This document shows, one piece after another, positions 14,672-29,500 of a stretch of DNA of 64,000 bases. This DNA is from Fratercula arctica (Eukaryota; Chordata; Aves; Charadriiformes; Alcidae): positions 149,539,889-149,603,888 of the forward strand of contig CANTUZ010000002.1 in the NCBI GenBank assembly GCA_947846985.1, written 5' to 3'. Within the stretch, counting starts at the first letter, position 1. Every line of letters begins with the position of its first letter. The notes under the pieces are model-generated. The model ran no database searches. It was given only the letters and a program-made list of their open reading frames with translations, and was not told the origin of the DNA. The translations under genes and the position numbers were made by a program.

Positions 14672-17600
14672 GAAAAAAAATAGTGCAGCATTTCTGTGTT
14701 TAAAAGCACATTACACTAACTACTTTTGCCGTAAAATCTTAATGGAACTGGATTTAAATAAAACTTTAATATGCCTGGTGCTTTAAAGAGCAACATGATT
14801 TCTCTTTTCTGATTCAAAATTAGACATTGAACAAAAGGATTTACCGACCACTTTAAAGCATTGCCTCTCCAGTAAAAATCAACTTGAAAATCCAGAAATG
14901 CAATAAACAAAGCATTTCAGGCATTTCATGCGATACTATCAGAAAAGGAATCGTTTATGTGCAGTTTTTAAGTCTAGGAGTATAAACCTACTTAAATAAG
15001 CTAAGAAAATCCATCACAAGTGCTATCTCCTCTTCCTTAGTTACAGGTGGTAGGATTGGGAAGGGAAGAAGAGAACCTGCAAAACAAGAAAGCTCCTGTT
15101 CTGCTTTTGGGATACATATAGACACACACACAAAAGTCTCTGAATCAAATTCTACCCATCTCTCTCCCTCTCTCTCTATATATGGTTCCTTAGAACAAGC
15201 GGCACATTTAGGCCGATTTAAGAAACGGGGGGGGGGAAAAAAAACCAACATTCAAGTCAGCGGAGCTGTATTTAATTCAATGCACTTTTGTATTTTTCGG
15301 AGTACGTTTGTATCGACGATTTTATGACCCTGATGAGCAGAAGAGGGGGTTTACCCGCCCGCCGCCGCTCTCCCGGCGCGGCGGCCGCCGGTGCGCGGGG
15401 CGCGAGTGCCCCCTAACGGGGCTCCTCCGGCCGCCGCCCGGGTGCGGCTCTGCCACCCAGAGCGGGACCCCCGCGCCCACTCTGCACTTCCCTCTCCTGC
15501 ACTTCGGATCATTAACAGCGCTTTTTCTTAGGACTTTATATTACAAAAACATACTTTGTGGTACGATGCCGTATCCGATACAGACAAGTCCACGTATGTG
15601 CCGCGAAAAGTAGCCTTTTATCTGAATTTCTTTGCCCGATAAAGACAAAAGCCTCCAGCAGAGATAAGTCTGCACAGTATGAAAAACTTCTGCCAAACCT
15701 TTGGCGTGCTGCATGCCTGCTACTCCACTGAACCATTACAATTATGCAAACAGTGTCAATATTAGCTTCCTTTTAGGAAACAAATCAAGAATTGCACCAG
15801 TGACAGGTAAAGTATAAAATAACTCAGGTGTGATTAGCAGCTTTATTAAAGAACCTTGATTACGTGATACATCTTATGACACGACAACTAAGCACACCTA
15901 ATAACCAACCTCTCTGACAATCGGTATATTCCAATATCAGCTCTAGCAACCCACAAAAAAGCCTCAAAACACGGAAGCCTAGACAAGACTGTTTTGCGCG
16001 TTTAGCAAGTGACCATCCAGCCTGTATCAAAATCATCTGAATTTCTCTTATACATAAATCCCTACCAAGTCTACAGACTATTTCATGCATTCTTTACACC
16101 CAAATGATACAGGGGGAAAAAAAAAAATCCAACTTACAATTCAATATTCTTTTCATATAGAGCACGAAGTGAAACATACAGATCCATACTACAATTGGAG
16201 CCAGAACCAAGGCTGTGATTTAGGAGCTTTTGAATCATCTGTTCCTGTCCTTAGCGAAACAAAACTCAAATTTCATATAACTGGATTTCTGCATTTCATA
16301 AACATTCCATATTCTTACAATAAAAGACAATACACATGACCTTCTCTATTTTTGCCAATTGTTATACCTAAAGAGAATAAACCGAAACAAAAACCAGGAA
16401 AAAAAATGGTCAGCTAAAGTCGCGTCTGCCTATTCAGACCAGTTACAGCATGTTCAAGTTCTGTCCTGCAACAATAAAAGAGAAATAAAAGATACGCCTT
16501 TAAGATATAACCTTAAGATAAACCTTTAAGTTACAATACTAGCAGATTTAAAATGGGAATAACTGGAAGCTGTTTTCATAAGAAAAACTGAAAACATCTA
16601 GCATTGACAGAAGTCTTTACAGAAAGGAGATGAATCAACACAGCTAGGGGGCTGTGATTAAACGACATCGGGACTTCTACACCATTACTAGCAAAAGAAA
16701 TCAACTTTTATATAGTCCGTTTGGCCCCTATAGGTATATATGTACTGCCTGGGAGATTCTGGTTTGACCATACAGGGGTTTCAGGCACCTTAGGGGTTCC
16801 AGTTGTACTCACAAGGCTGTTTGTGAACCTACTCTATTAGCTTAATAAAAGAAAACATATCACTCTAGAAAACAGTAGCCTTTTTAAAGATGCTTTTTAA
16901 AAACCTAAAACCATCCACCGAACACCACCACACCTGTGCACTGAGACACAGGATGCTGGAAAGCATAAGGACTTGTGTGACTTTGGTCTTGAAGCGCCAA
17001 TAACATCAAACCAGCTTAGCAGACCACAGGCTTCGCTTCATGAAATGCATCCCCAAGAACAAGTCCTCCAATAAACCAGGAAAGGCCTTAACACAGCCAA
17101 CGCTCGCTTCATTCTCACTGCAGCAGGCAACACTTCAAAAGCACACATTCAGTTCATTGTTTTATCTTAAATTAGCTTTTGTAAGCATGTTCTTTTTAGC
17201 AACCTGAAGCCTCTGCTTCTGCAAGGATCGCGTATCGCACGTCCTGGCAACACTGGAGGTAAGGCTCGGCAGTATGAATTGATGCTATCTCTGGCCCATC
17301 AAAACCCTGAAAAAGTACTCTATAGGAGCTAGGACATGTTTCTCCAAATGCAACTGCATTCATTTGAGGTTAAATAGAAGCCACAAATAAAAGAAAATAG
17401 TGAGTGTTTGTGGAAATGTTACACTATGTCACTTGTAGTTGTTACCGACTGATGATACAACTGAACAACAACCTACAGCACAGAAAAATACAAGTATTAG
17501 AATTTTTAATCATCTAGATACTTCTAACCTGAAAATTGAAAAACAAAATTAACCTTCTCAGCTAAGAAAGTAAAAATCATTTTGGGGGGTGGAAAGGGGT

Positions 17601-20600
17601 GGGAAGGAGAAGGCAGCATCACCTTTTCATCTGAAGCATTTCAGAAGGAATCCAATGAAAACTCTGCATAGTTATAAAAGAAGAAAAAGTTACCATCTTC
17701 TAGAACTTATTTTGATGTATAATTATATAACTGTCTCAAAGTTTCTATTGGCATAATTAACACTGCACTTCAGTTATTATCTCAGCTTTGCAAGTAAGGT
17801 ACTAAAATATATCAGGTTGAAATAGTATCTGTTTCAAAATACCTTATCAAAATAATGTCTCACAAGATCTATAAAGAATTACAAGAGGTATACTGTATTT
17901 TTAACTGTTGCTTTCCATGAAAGCAATATAAATTTCCTTTAAACAGGGAGAAGAGCTACTCAATGAATAGCACTAAAGATAAAACAGTGAAGTGCAAAGG
18001 ACTGAACTTAACATGTAGCGTAGAGATACCATTTAGTCAAGAATAATTAATACATCTATTTCTTAAGAAGAAAGTACACTCCATGCATTACACCTTTTTT
18101 GTAAACCTTAACTGAAAGACAGCAAAACTATGCTCAGACAAAAGCTCAGAAGTGCCCTAAATAGAAAATAATTCTCAGAAAACTACCCTCACAAAGACAA
18201 GTTGGGGTACTGCATCACGTCACAGAAGTGCCTAAGCCAAAAATCCTTAGAGCAGAAATCTGATTTTCCCTAAACAAGAGTTGACTCCATCGGGTGGAGA
18301 ATGGAAGGGGTGGGGGTGCAAGAATAGGGCTTGTACATGTAAAAATGAAAGAAAGTACTTTCAGTTATCTAAGATCTGTATTTTGAGAAATAAATTCAAT
18401 ACCTATGAGGATTTAAGTGCACTAGTAACAAGGAAAACACAGTTATCTGAAAAGTAAACCCTGCCCAGAAGTCCAGAGTGCAGCCCCAAAACATCGTGTT
18501 GAAGCATCTTTTGCTGAAGACTCAACAACATACCCCCGTTCTGCAATTTTCCTCCATTACCTCACACATCATCAACTAAACTTCACCTACAGATTTCTAA
18601 CACAGAGCTGGGTTGAACCCTCCCGCCCCCTCCAAAAATCTTGTGCTCTGGCAGCAGCAGGCCAACCTAGGTGTTTAAGACTTCCCTGACAGGAAAATCT
18701 TCCCAAAAAATTACACTTTGTAAAACGAATCGTAGGAAGATGACACTGGAGGAGAAACTTTCCAAGATGAAAAACACCTGTGGATTCAGAAATGGTAGAC
18801 AGTCCTCCCAGACTCATAATAAGAATTACTTGAAGCTAAAAAAACCTCTCCTGTTTTCTGTAGTTTCTAGAAATAGTCCAATTCAAACTGCACTAAAAAA
18901 ACGTTCTTGCACTAAAAGAACAAGTTTGGGTATGTTGGTTTTTTTTAAATCAAAAATTTACTCTTTGAAGGAATTCTGTTGCAGCAAATAGACAAAACTT
19001 AGTATTATCTCAGGCATTAGCAGCGAGAGACAAAATGACACCATAACAAAAGCGTATCTAAGCATATCTGAAGAAATGGTTGTTGCTAACAATTTAGAAA
19101 TACATCTTTATCAAACTGATTCTTAAGTGTCATGCATACCTATTTCAAGTTCAAATTAAGGATACTTTCTTAGCACCCTCAAAAATGTGTTTTACATTAG
19201 ATTTACTCAGTTTAAAAAAGGAAAACATGAGCTTAAATGTCTCTTGCCAATTATCCAACAGTTTATTTGCTCAAATATCACCCTCCTGTACGTAAGCTCA
19301 ATTCCCTTGACAACAATCACCTCGAGACCAAAAGCCAAATGAATATTTTTCAGGAAACCTGTTCCTAGAGCTCCTGAAAAATGATACAGAAGAAATTATT
19401 TTGGGGGTGTATTCATTCAGTTCTCAGCACAGCAAGTCAGGAGTTTGCCAACAAATAACTGCACCGTGTTGCTCCCAGTTCCATCCCCTCAGGAGAAGGG
19501 CAGCTGGGGAGTGCGGCCCTTCAGCCAGTGCAACAGTCCCTGCAGAAACATAAGATCAAGTATGACCCAAGTGCATTTAGAAATTATTTCTGCAGGCCCA
19601 GAAACTTGGAATCTCAATAGGATTGTTTCTATTCCAGAATCTTAGACAAGAAGCGGGGCGGGGAGGCAGGGGGGGGGGGGGGGGGGGGGGGAAGAGGATT
19701 TTAAAAAAAAATATATATATATGTATGTACAATAAGCAAGCAGAAAAGACAACACGACTTTATTCTGACCAAAGAGAACAATGTTAATTATCATTCTGGG
19801 TGATGGAGGCACTGAAATGCCAAGACCCTTATTCTTTCCTTCCATCTCTCTGGGCCTGAATTTGTGCAATTTATATAAAGTCAGCTGTGATACTGATGTA
19901 ACATAAACATCTTAGGGGGAGGGAGGTGCCTTGTTTGGTTTGATTTTAGCATCCTGAATTTTAAGGTTCTGACATATAACAAGAGATTTCTCTGCTGGAG
20001 TATCTGTATCTAGAAGAAAAACAGAATCATCTGAAAATCTGACCAGATGCTTGCATAGGGAAACATAGCTCCAGGGAAAACAAACAAGGAGTATTTATAA
20101 AACATTAGTGTTTTTCACATTGCAAGACAGAAGACAACTCCATATAGAGGCTAAAAAGGTACCTAATGCTCATCTGGCAACCTCAAGAGCCATTTTGTTT
20201 GGGTTTTCACCTTCCCCAGCCTCTACCACATAGGTCAAAGGGCTGACCAGGCCCTAAGTAAAGGGAATGCAGAATGAACATGGGCACTGTGCATTTCCCA
20301 AATGGTTCAGTCTATTTAACTGTATTTCACTGAGAGGAATACAGAGAGAACCTCTCTGTGACTCATACGGTAGAGGCTAGGGAAGATGAAGAGCAATACA
20401 AAACGTCTCTTGAGGTCGTCTTACAGGGTTCAACTATCAGAAAGGAGTTTGTAGCAAGGCGGGGTTCATCTCTTCTCCCAATTAACAAGTGATAGGATGA
20501 GATGAAATGGCCCCAGGTTGCACCAGGGGAAGTTTAGATTGGATATTAGGAAAAATTTCCTCGCTGAAAGGGTTGTCAAGCATTGGAACAGGCTGCCCAG

Positions 20601-23540
20601 GCAAGTGGCTGAACCACTATCCCTGGAGGTATTTAAAAGACAGGTAGATATGGCAGTTGGGGACACAGTTTAGTGGTGGACTTGGCAGTGCTGGGTTACC
20701 GGTGGGACTCAATGATCTTAAAAGTCTAAATGATTCTGTGATTCAGCACAGGCAAGCTCCCACGACCTGGCTGCAGATTCCCTGTCACTGCTAGAGGCAT
20801 GCGTTCACTTTCCACTCCGGCTACAGGTTGCTCTTTCTGTGCCTGCAGCATAGGAACAGAAAGTCAACAAGGTAAGACATTCAGGTGAGGGAAGCTCCAC
20901 AATCATTGCCTTTTACACCTTAATGACAGGATTATTGCCTACTTGCTAAAAAGGGAAAAAGAAAGACTGGTAACAAGAGTCACTTTCCTGGAATAAAGTT
21001 TCTTCCAAGTAGAAACAGTTGAACGTTGCATACAAGATCACAGGCTTACAGCTTCAGCATGGCAGTCATCTACAGTGATAACAATCCATCTCGGAAACTA
21101 AGAAATTTATTTCACTCCTCGCTTGCCTATCAGCTACATGGAAATAATTTAACCATTTTCTACAGAAAAAATTGAAGCATGGTCTCCAATTAAAAATTTA
21201 ATTACTCCAATCCTTTGAAGAGCTCCAGAATAGGAGGAATCTTTAAAACATCTTTTAGGCTTTAATAAAATATAGTTCTGACTCAAGCACCATTTTAATG
21301 TAGGACAATCAAGATTCCCTTGTGCTTTGTGTGGGTTTTCTTCATATAGTAAATTGTACAATCCCACAACAGAAGCAATAAACAGCTAAGAAACCCTACC
21401 AACTTGCAAAGAATTCTTAAAATGACTTGTTTCAAAGGCAGAATCTAAGATTCTCTTATAATAAGATAAAATATTAATAATAAATAACCTCATTATAAGC
21501 AAGAAAAAGCAGTTTATACTTTAAGTAAATCACGCTTATACTGAATTATCAAAATCAGATAGACTCATGCTTCCAGCAACTACTTTGACTATATTGCATC
21601 TTTAGTTACTGTTGAAGTTAAACTGTCTCTCTTTAAGGCCTAACAAAGAAGCGTTTCTGCTAGTATCCTTACAGACACACACACATACATATTACCAAGA
21701 TTAGAATTCTAAGCCTTTCAAGTTTACTTTATAAGTTTTATACCATTCTGTGTCAAGACAATTATATTGACTTACAGTGGCAATAACAAAACATTACTAG
21801 GACCAGCAAGGAAACACCAAGACAGATAGAAACCCCTGATGCTACTTCTACCTCACTTGGAGAAGCAAAAATATCACCCAGATTTCAAGTTAACCAGTCC
21901 CTTTTATACTTACAAAGCTCTGCTCTCCAGGCTTTCAATGAGTACTTAACACACACAAATCAATCTACAGAGAGGCAATCTATATGCCTGACTACATACA
22001 TATGTACATGTATATATACATACATAATACATACACAGCCATTGTTGTAAAAAGCTTTAAAATCTATAGGAATTACAGACTGGAAATTTATGTAACTTCC
22101 TGTGTGCACAGTCTTACTCTAAAATAAGTGTGTCATATAATACGGTATTTATTGCTGTAACTTTCCTTACATAGACGAGATTTGAGTTGGACATGCAGGA
22201 TGGCACTGTGAGTAACCCATTGATACCTCAAGTCAAATAAAACCACTTTCTGATCACATAGAAGCTTCTGCAACTGTGGCGAACAAAATAAAAATCCTTT
22301 TTTGCACATAGGGATTTTTATTAATTTCTTCTTTTTTTTACCCTAAAGTTTTGCAAAACTGTAACCATTACCTTCATCGAAGTCTGCATCATCTTCTGTA
22401 TGCTGAGGGAAAGGGAAGCAGTTTGTGATTTCAAGTCTGTCATCCACCACAAGCCCCAGCAGCACTCCCTGGACCACTTCATTCCCCTGTCCTTCTTCTT
22501 GGTAATGTTTAATGATCTTTAACACAACCTAGAACACAAAGACAAGAAAATCATACTATGCAATGGGTTTTTTTCTGTCCTCAAACTATTTATTTGGAAT
22601 TTTTGAATTGTTGAAGTATTGCATAAATTAGACCCGCAAACCAAGTGAACAACTAGCTTAAACACCAGCAATTATAATACAGGTTGAAGAACTGGATGAT
22701 ATCCTAATATTACAGGAGAATAAAAAAAGACTATTAAATGAACAGTCAAAATGCAGTTCTAAACCAATTTTCTGCAACACCCTTCTAAAATGAAATATTG
22801 ATCCTTTTTACTTTACCTTGTTGCTGTAACTGTTAAAAGCTATTTTGTAGGGGCAATAAGCTCCCTCCTGAGGGAAACATTGCACAAGAAACTACTACAA
22901 AACCTTGAAAGTAACTACGCAGAAACTGGTAGCAAATTTTTAAAAGCCATGAAATGCACCAAATTTCAGTTGCGTTAACCTTCAAAATTACATCTCATTG
23001 CAGTTTTACTTCAGGTGATCATGTAATTTATATTTTGTAAACTATGTGTCAGAGGATATTTAAGAATAATGAATGACAAAAGAATGAAAAAAGGAGCACA
23101 AATTACTCAGCATATTTTTAATAGCACAATTCTCACTTCCTTTCCTAAATGTGAACTCCACAATGAATAATTCTCATGAGATGATACTGTAAATTGAAAC
23201 AGTATGAACAAAACCACTCAAAAATAGCCAATCATTTGCCAGAAACACTTTACACTTAAGTAAAATTTTATGCTTAACAACAAGAACCAGAACAAGATAA
23301 GACACGAACCACAATCACAGACTTGAAAGAACTTATACTTTGTCCAGCACAAGTGGGTTTTATTTCACTAAATCCTAATCCATCCAAGCCAAATGCACCA
23401 GAAAATGTGTGATGACTATGTTGTCATTAAAGCAATAGCACTTTAATGTCTGCTGGCAAACAGATTAGCGTAATGGATTTCAGCTCAACCACCCTGAGAA
23501 CAGATTTCGTACAAATACTGGTATTTAGTGAACATTCTAC

Positions 23541-23571
<31 letters not shown>

Positions 23572-26500
23572 ACAAAAAGTTAAGTTCATTTACACATCAG
23601 GAATATATATTTGTCCGTAGCTTTCTCCTTGGCTGCTTAGCAGAACTCTATGTCACAGTTTTTAAAAAAAACACTAATGAATTAAAGTGCCACAATATAG
23701 GTTAAATGGAAGTAAAAGGTGATTAGAAAACAAATTCTTTACAAACACATTGTCTTCTTGGGGTAAAATGGGAAACCAAGAGCTTCGTATACAGGCTGCT
23801 TGTGAGGTGGAAGGAGAATGGAAAACAAATACCTTTTTCCAACTAAGTTGTATGTAAGTATTGAAAAGGACTAACTCCCATTGACTGTTTGTTGATTCAC
23901 ACAATACCACTCACTTCTGCTTTCTCTTGCATCCAGATACACTCACACTGAAGCCTCTCAATCACAGGTAAAGAACACTGTTCCACCCCAATACGCATTT
24001 ACATCTGTCCCTCAGGTCCTTTGAGGCCATACCTTTTTATCCAATTTGTTAAAAGAGGTCTACCGAGCAGAGAGATAAAAAGATACTTTGGCTATATAAA
24101 TCTCATTTCATGGGCAAACTGTAAAGAAATTAAGATCAGTGGGCAGTGAAGTAGAATTTAACAATGCTGAAAGCAGTACAGCAAACACAAGTTCGAGATC
24201 ACCTAGATGTAGAAGATGGATGCCTTCTACTACAGAGCCAGCATATAAATAATATCCAACTTGCATTTAGTGTGAAGTTAAGGTTTATCATACATTTGCC
24301 ATAAGCTCTGTCTTCTGCAGTCAAGGAATCCATAACTAAGTGGACAGATTACAGCCCAGCATACTCGCTGCCTAACTGCATAACTATTCTCAACATCTTT
24401 ACGGTCCTGTAAACTTCACCTTTTCCAGTATTTTTCTCTTCATTTGATTTTCAGTTTTCTATGTACGTTGACTGCCCCTGTTACTGTGAATCCTGTTTGC
24501 CCATTGACTCCATTCCAGGAGCATTTGTGACACGATACCAATTTTATCACAGCATTTCTGATGATAATTGCTCACAGAAAGCAGCCACAAATGAAAAGAG
24601 CATGAGCTGTCATCGAGTACCAATGATTTTTCAGGGAGATAAAACTAGAAGTTCAAAACTCTTAAAATGCTAACCAAACATCCCAATACACAACGAAGTA
24701 ATCACATACATAAGTCTGCCATTTTCAGTCTCCAGCCTGAAGACCACAGCAGATATCCAGGGAGAGAAAGACCCCAGTTTAGTCCTACCTGCAAGTTGTT
24801 TTCTGATGAGTCTGAGAAAGGTAGCAGAACTCATGAACTCAGTACTCTAAATCTCACACCCTTTAGCAAGCTGCACAACTTCAGGTTTATGACTGCACTG
24901 GAAAATACATTAGCTACTGAAGTCATTTATAAAAGATAAACGAACACATCTGAGAAATGCATCCAATAACACATCATTCTTTTTTTTGTTGTTGTTCTAG
25001 AGAGTTTTATTTAGTGCATAAGACACAAGCCTTTAGCATAGCAGGCTCTTAAACTTGGACTGAAAAACCTGCCATCAAAATACTGCCATATGACCAAGAG
25101 GGAAACATGCACTGGGACTTGTATCTCAGTACTAACAACAAACCTTCAAGTGTGAAGTCAAACCACTTCTCTAGAGATAATCAGAACAGTTTCAAACATC
25201 TAAAATGTTGTTTCCATTTGTTTGTTAGTTTAGATACAACAGGAAGAACTGATCGCTATACAAATGAGTGTCATGACATTTCCTGATTTCACTGCACAAA
25301 CCAATATTTTACATGGATTAAACCGTGCACCACCACCCCCCCAAAAAAAGAAACTAACTTGTATCTAGAAATTTCCCAAAAAAGATGTTATGCTTATGAA
25401 GCATAAGAACAGAACCGGAATAGTTTTATTGTTCTGAAAATAAACGTAAGAAGTGTTAATATAAATAATGCAAGTAACACAACACACTAAGAAATACAAA
25501 TCAATTTTTCCAAATGACACACACAAAAAAATCCCAGAGAAATCTAAGTGAACATCAGAATAACCCATCTTTCATCCAATGCTGATTCACTTTGCAAATA
25601 CTATTTACAACTCCCATTCACCTATTAATCTAATAAAAGATATTGCCTCTTTGTACAAACTATAATTGTTTTTAAATACCCTTGGACCCTTCACTGCTAC
25701 ACCACTCCTACATAAAATTAACAGTAACCAAACCACATTTCAACTGTTACTGCTATTTAAGCAATGCAGCTGACTAACCAGGAAAGGCTATGTATTCAAG
25801 TAGAAAATATATCCAGTAATTTGACTTACTGTTAAAAAAAAAAAATCAAATTTCTAAATTCTGATACCTCTGAATACATAATGATCATATGAAGCTTGAT
25901 TTATTATGTAAGAAATATTTAGGTACACGAAGACTCTTTAGAAAAGAATATACAAATAACTACTAAATAAAACTCAAGAGTCCCCCAGCCTTGTAAATTT
26001 AGTGTTCAAAAAACCAAAGCAACTTAATCACTTGGAGTAGCCACTTGTCAGATTTTAATGGCCATTAATCCTCCATTAACAAAAAAGGCCAAAAAAAAAA
26101 AAAAAAAGCTTGCAGTTCAGCAGTGTTTCCAATCTTCAAAGATTAGAAACATGAAGAACGTAGTCACACTACAAAAAAGAACCATTCTGAAACTATTAAA
26201 AACTTCAAAGACACATATTTTAGCTGTAGGAGTATAATGCCAAATTTTAACTTTGGCTACGTCCCGACATCACAGTTGTTAATTTCAAAAGTTTGTATCT
26301 CATTACAGAAATACCTATAACATGAACTGCCAGTTGAATTATCGTAAGCCTTTGGGAGGGTCCTGGGAAGATTCCACTGTAAGGACACAACTATGCCAAG
26401 ATGCACATTTCTGTATTTCTCTAAAGAGAGACAACAGCAAATCAAAGCACTGAAGATTCATTCATGAATGTGTCCCAGAGAGCTGAAAGACACCACATTG

Positions 26501-29500
26501 AAAGCAGATTTCCAGTACCTGTGCTGTGCCTTACAGATGCGCTATCAAACACGAGAGAGCTTCTGTTAGCCCACTGGATACACGATGTAACAAGCTGATT
26601 TACAGTCTTAAATCAAGTATTTAAATCCTTTTGCACGCTTAACATTTTTTCCCACCCAAGAAAGCTTTGTCGGCACAACCACTAGCACCAATTGCCAGCA
26701 TCTGGGGAGAGGATGGGGAGAGAGTGTAAATAAGACTGTGTTATGAAGCTGTTTTCAAACCAACCATAACCAACATGGGCATCAAATGTGGAAGATGCCA
26801 CAACGCCACATCCTCTCCATATTTAACACTACTGAAACTGTGATCAATATTTAGCTCTGCAGAAGACTCTTGAAAGCTATTACCACTAATAGTGTCTGAT
26901 ATATTTTGAATACATCCGTATTACACATGGAGCCTTCTCCATGTGAATTCTTAAAACTCAAACCACAAACTTTTACATTTAAGCGTTACAGCATGAGCAA
27001 TTTTACTTAAACTCCTTGCACAGACAAAGTTCAAGGGAGAACTGTTAATGTAGTTTTGTAAATGGATAGATCTCAACAATGATTACTAACGATGACTCGT
27101 GCAATTGAATTTTAATTATGCTAAACTCAAGGATGCCTAGAATCAAGATGTCTACCTGACACATGTAAAATCATAGAATCACAGAATGGTTAGAGTTGGA
27201 GGGGGCCTTAAAGACCATCTAGTTAAAGATCATGGGCAGGGACATCTACCACTAGACCATATATGGCACCTCTGGAAAAAGAGAGTTAATCTATTTAATA
27301 CTATCCAAATAAAGACATACCAAATTTTACACATCAAATTTTATGCTAATTTAGTGCCCTTCCTGCTTCCTTAGCTCACACTACACCAAAAGCAAATCTA
27401 TTAGCTGCATTGTGATGAAACTTTACCAACTTAGCTACGCAAAAATGAAATTTAATTAAAAAATTAAACAGTTCTGAAATCCTCCGGTAAGCACGGAACA
27501 GCTTTGCTTTTAAACAAAGACTTGGGGGGGGGGGGGGGGGAAGAGAGAGAAATCCAGAGCAAGATATAGTGAAACATGTGCAACGTTAACATTTTCTAGT
27601 AGTTCCAGATGAGGTGGGGAGGGGTTTTGGGGGGGCTGGGGGTTTGGGGGGTTTGGGGTGTGGTTTGAGGTTTTTTTTGCTATACACACGCTGCAAATAA
27701 ATGCTTTTCCTACACTTACAAATGAGAAGTTTTGGAAGCTGACCAAGCAAAAACTCGCCTTGAGCTGATCTGTCTCCTGGCTATAGTACCACTTGATAAG
27801 GCAGTAACAAAGTCTCTCAACTTTCCTGCCAGGAGAGAAGGAACTCTGAAGTAAATTAAAGATACCACTGCAATGGTCAAGAGTAAGAAAACATATGTCT
27901 AATACACATAACGCTCTCCTCTGGATGATTAAGGAGACAGATGTTTACAATGACACATAAAAAATTCCAGCTTAATCAGTGCAGTCTACAGAAACATGTT
28001 CTAGAAAGCACTGACAGATACCGCGTCAAAAGCATGAAGTCAGGTTGATACCATAGTCTTTCAGGTGCTGGATACGAAGCTGCATGATGCAAGACTGCCA
28101 CCACATAAAGTCATGCCATGAGGTGAACTGAAAATTAGAGGTGAAATTGAATTTTCCATGTTATACTAATCTTGATAAATATGACAATCCCTACTGACAA
28201 TCAAACCCTGAATTCACTTACATACATATTCTAGACCATCTGCAGAGATTTTTGAATTTTTTCTAAGTTTTCTTATTCAATAGTGCTGATTTTTTGACCA
28301 TTCCGACATGACTGATGTCTAAACATTTATTCTTTTCTTCCTCATGCTCAACTTCGGAATAAAAGCTCTTAGAACTTAGACCAATTTTATGTCAGGAGAA
28401 GTAAAAAAAAAAATTATTGTTTTCCATTAAGACCTTCAACATCTTAAAGTAATTGTTTTGACAGGTATCTTCAACTTTAACTATGATTGGTGGCCAAAAA
28501 TAAAGGTATTTTAATTCCCTGACAAGTAAGCAGAAAGATACTTAATCTGAACATACTGTACAAAATCTAAGGCCAAAAGGACAAGACTGAGTAGACCTGA
28601 AAACCAAGGCAACTTTAAAAAAATGTTGTTTATGAACAGCAAGTTCAGAAGTAACGAGTCTTAGCCCTCATTGTTCTGTCTAGCAAGTGTAATAGTCACC
28701 CTTTGGACAGAAGGCCTCAAACGCCCCACAACGTTTTACCTTTATCTCGACTGGCTAGAGCCCTAACACCAACATCTACAAAGCCTTTGAAAACACAGTT
28801 CTTGGAATAGTATGCTTACATTTTATGTCACTCAGCAGGTAATAAACACCAGATGTTAAAATCTTATTTCTGAACTTGCCAGAAGTTTGGGGCTTAAAAA
28901 CAATAATTATATAGAAGGCATAACAGAATGATGCATGCCGTTTCATACCATCTCAATCAGGTGCAAATATCAAAATCTCTTTTTGACGTGAGAATGGAAG
29001 TTTCCTGGAGCTGAGCCTGAACTCAACTGATCTGAGGTGGGCCTCAAGCAGGGGACACTACATATATTTTAACTATTTTAATGCTGAAATTATAAAACAT
29101 AGGATTCCGTTGTTTTGTCTCATGTAGGTCCTCAGTACCAAATTGTTTTGGAAATCCATGTTAAACTCAATGGAAAATATTACATCTTGAACTCTAGGGC
29201 TTTTTTTTTTTTTTTTTTTTTTTTTGGCTGAGTTGGGGGATGTTACATGCTCCTGTATTATTTGAATATTTTTGAGTATTAGGAAACATATGAAAAGCAT
29301 CTAAAGCTTTTTGCTCCCTGGGTGATTTATTAGATCAGTTGGTACCATATCATCTGCTTAGTTTGTAAACCTCAAGATTTCAGATTATTTAAGTACAAAA
29401 GGGAACATCAGTAACCTTCAAAAAGTAGTGCAGCTCCACAATACGTACATTAGGCTGAAGAAAACTACTCAAATCGTAACAGGTTATTGATTTAACATCA

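Larger units (their letters stand above)
1..22371 (-). other. EIF3H: EIF3H intron 2 (partial)
   Basis: At least 22.4 kb lies downstream of exon 2 on the minus strand. It contains two tail-to-tail CR1 copies (5980-7130), another CR1 (20431-20745), an isolated CpG-dense patch (15296-15650), a moderately CpG-enriched patch near 2450-2720, microsatellites and homopolymers. The stretches 1-2440, 2880-5979, 7131-15290, 15650-19620 and 20750-22340 hold nothing I can assign beyond simple repeats. Confidence 0.85.

Noticed and set aside
15308..15613. 101-codon ORF over the isolated CpG-dense patch
   Set aside because: Arginine/proline-rich middle is what GC-rich DNA yields in any frame, and no homologue is recognised. 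The patch is kept as a regulatory candidate only.
1..22371. EIF3H exons 3-8
   Set aside because: Looked for the conserved HVGWYQST exon on the minus strand and its splice sites and did not find it, so the remaining exons are taken to lie beyond the left edge.
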